From Silanimonas lenta DSM 16282 (lineage in GTDB: Bacteria; Pseudomonadota; Gammaproteobacteria; Xanthomonadales; Xanthomonadaceae): a DNA stretch of 64,000 bases. Below are positions 63,208-64,000 of the stretch, piece after piece (position 1 is the stretch's first letter; every line of letters begins with the position of its first letter). Below the pieces are notes generated by a model, which was not told the origin of the DNA, did not search any database, and was given only the letters and a program-made list of their open reading frames with translations. The translations under genes were made by a program, and so were the position numbers. Location of the stretch: assembly GCF_000429065.1 (NCBI RefSeq), contig NZ_KE386844.1, positions 62,001-126,000 on the forward strand, in the 5' to 3' direction.

Positions 63208-63981
63208 ATGAGCGATTCCCCCACCCGGCTGTTCTCCCTGCACGGTCGCACCGCCCTCGTCACCGGCGCCTCGCGCGGCATCGGCGAGGCCATCGCCCAC
63301 CTGCTCGCAGCGCAGGGCGCGCACGTCGTCTGCAGCAGCCGAAAGCTCGAGGCCTGCGAGGCGGTGGCCGGGGCCATCCGCGCCGCCGGCGGCAGCGCCG
63401 AGGCGCGGGCGGCGCATATCGGCGACCCGGCCGCCATCGAGGCCCTGTTCGCGGCACTCGACGCCGAGGGCAGGACGGTCTCGCGGCTGGTGAACAACGC
63501 CGCCGCCAACCCCTACTTCGGGCCGATGCTGGACATGGACCTCGCGGCCTACGAGAAGACGGTGGAGGTGAACCTGCGCGGCTACTTCTGGACCACGGTG
63601 CAGGCGGCGAAGCGCATGGCGAAGGCCGGTGGCGGCGCCATCGTCAACGTGGCCTCGGTGAACGCGAAGCGCCCCGCCTTCGGCCAGGGTATCTACTCGA
63701 TGACCAAGGCCGGCATCGTCAATATGACCGAAGGCTTCGCCAAGGAACTCGCCGCCCAGGGCATCCGCGTGAATGCCGTGCTGCCAGGCCTGACCGACAC
63801 CAGGTTCGCCAGCGCCATCACCGGCAACCCGAAGCTGATGGACCTGATGCGCCAGCTCATCCCCCTGGGCCGGGCCGCAGAGCCCGCCGAGATCGCCCCG
63901 GCGGTGCTGTTCCTGCTCTCTGACGCGGCGAGCTACGTGACTGGCACGACGCTCACCGTGGATGGCGGCTATCTCGCCTGA
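63208..63981 (+). CDS. Short-chain dehydrogenase/reductase
   Basis: 257 residues from ATG 63208. Cofactor loop TGASRGIG, SSRK after the second strand (NADP preference), NNAAANP, VASVNAKRP (Ser) and YSMTKAG (Tyr, Lys), and the end TGTTLTVDGGYLA. It resembles the DHRS4-like / gluconate-dehydrogenase-like group often tied to acyl or alcohol metabolism. It is divergent from the SDR-saccharopine pair, possibly under a shared operator. It ends just before the window edge. Confidence 0.92.
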   Translation: MSDSPTRLFSLHGRTALVTGASRGIGEAIAHLLAAQGAHVVCSSRKLEACEAVAGAIRAAGGSAEARAAHIGDPAAIEALFAALDAEGRTVSRLVNNAAANPYFGPMLDMDLAAYEKTVEVNLRGYFWTTVQAAKRMAKAGGGAIVNVASVNAKRPAFGQGIYSMTKAGIVNMTEGFAKELAAQGIRVNAVLPGLTDTRFASAITGNPKLMDLMRQLIPLGRAAEPAEIAPAVLFLLSDAASYVTGTTLTVDGGYLA

Positions 63982-64000
63982 GGCCCCTCACTTCAGGCAG

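Overview
The window comes from the chromosome of a very GC-rich gammaproteobacterium (roughly 70% GC by eye). Several features point to the Xanthomonadales/Lysobacterales: a XanB2/FkbO-type chorismatase, an sX13-like small RNA downstream of polA, the rhlB | trxA-rho arrangement, DUF4124, DUF3106 and DUF3667 proteins, and a Lysobacter/Achromobacter-type lysyl-endopeptidase homologue. The genus cannot be named from sequence alone. No phage, insertion sequence, CRISPR array, rRNA or tRNA gene was found. Nearly all sequence is core-type genome with tightly packed genes, many overlapping as ATGA or GTGA.

Layout. 1-6.1 kb: the end of a YdbT-like PH-domain membrane protein, trkH and trkA (potassium uptake), a GT4 glycosyltransferase and a secreted PepSY protein. 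6.2-8.5 kb: divergent operon of a second PepSY protein, an OmpR-type regulator and its sensor kinase. 8.5-14.1 kb (minus strand): def-fmt-rsmB followed by an ArnT-like membrane glycosyltransferase and a GT2 enzyme. 14.3-21.1 kb (plus): LysM protein, dprA, smg, a GYF-RDD-pilin-like fusion and topA. 21.2-30.5 kb: trypsin-fold protease with a DUF4124 partner, SDR, sppA, MATE exporter, DUF3667 protein and a sigma-like/DUF3106 membrane protein. 30.5-33.7 kb: an intergenic region with two inverted consensus DnaA boxes, then priA and a small membrane protein. 33.8-39.7 kb (minus): rpoH under a perfect CIRCE element, and the probable operon rhlB-ftsE-ftsX-tandem receiver-ung. 39.9-42.1 kb: trxA and rho. 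42.2-50.3 kb: a giant membrane-anchored ankyrin protein, ycgL, an S9 peptidase, a Ca/Na antiporter and an atypical hypothetical gene. 50.3-53.9 kb: chorismatase, divergent hemF, FAD/NAD(P)-binding protein. 54-57 kb: sX13-like sRNA and polA. 57.1-64 kb: TRAP permeases, a PAS-PAS-GGDEF-EAL protein, a saccharopine-dehydrogenase-like reductase and two SDRs.

How the parts fit. Translation initiation and rRNA modification (def, fmt, rsmB), DNA processing and topology (dprA, topA, polA, priA, ung), RNA decay and termination (rhlB, rho, trxA) and division (ftsEX) form conserved neighbourhoods into which envelope genes (glycosyltransferases, PepSY two-component system) have been inserted. Regulation visible in the DNA includes HrcA/CIRCE control of sigma-32, a C-loop sRNA beside polA, and a recurring minus-10 element of the form GCTAYACT in front of several housekeeping genes. 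The less ordinary items are the sRNA, the CIRCE-rpoH linkage, the paired DnaA boxes, the domain fusions and the half-degenerate tandem receiver.
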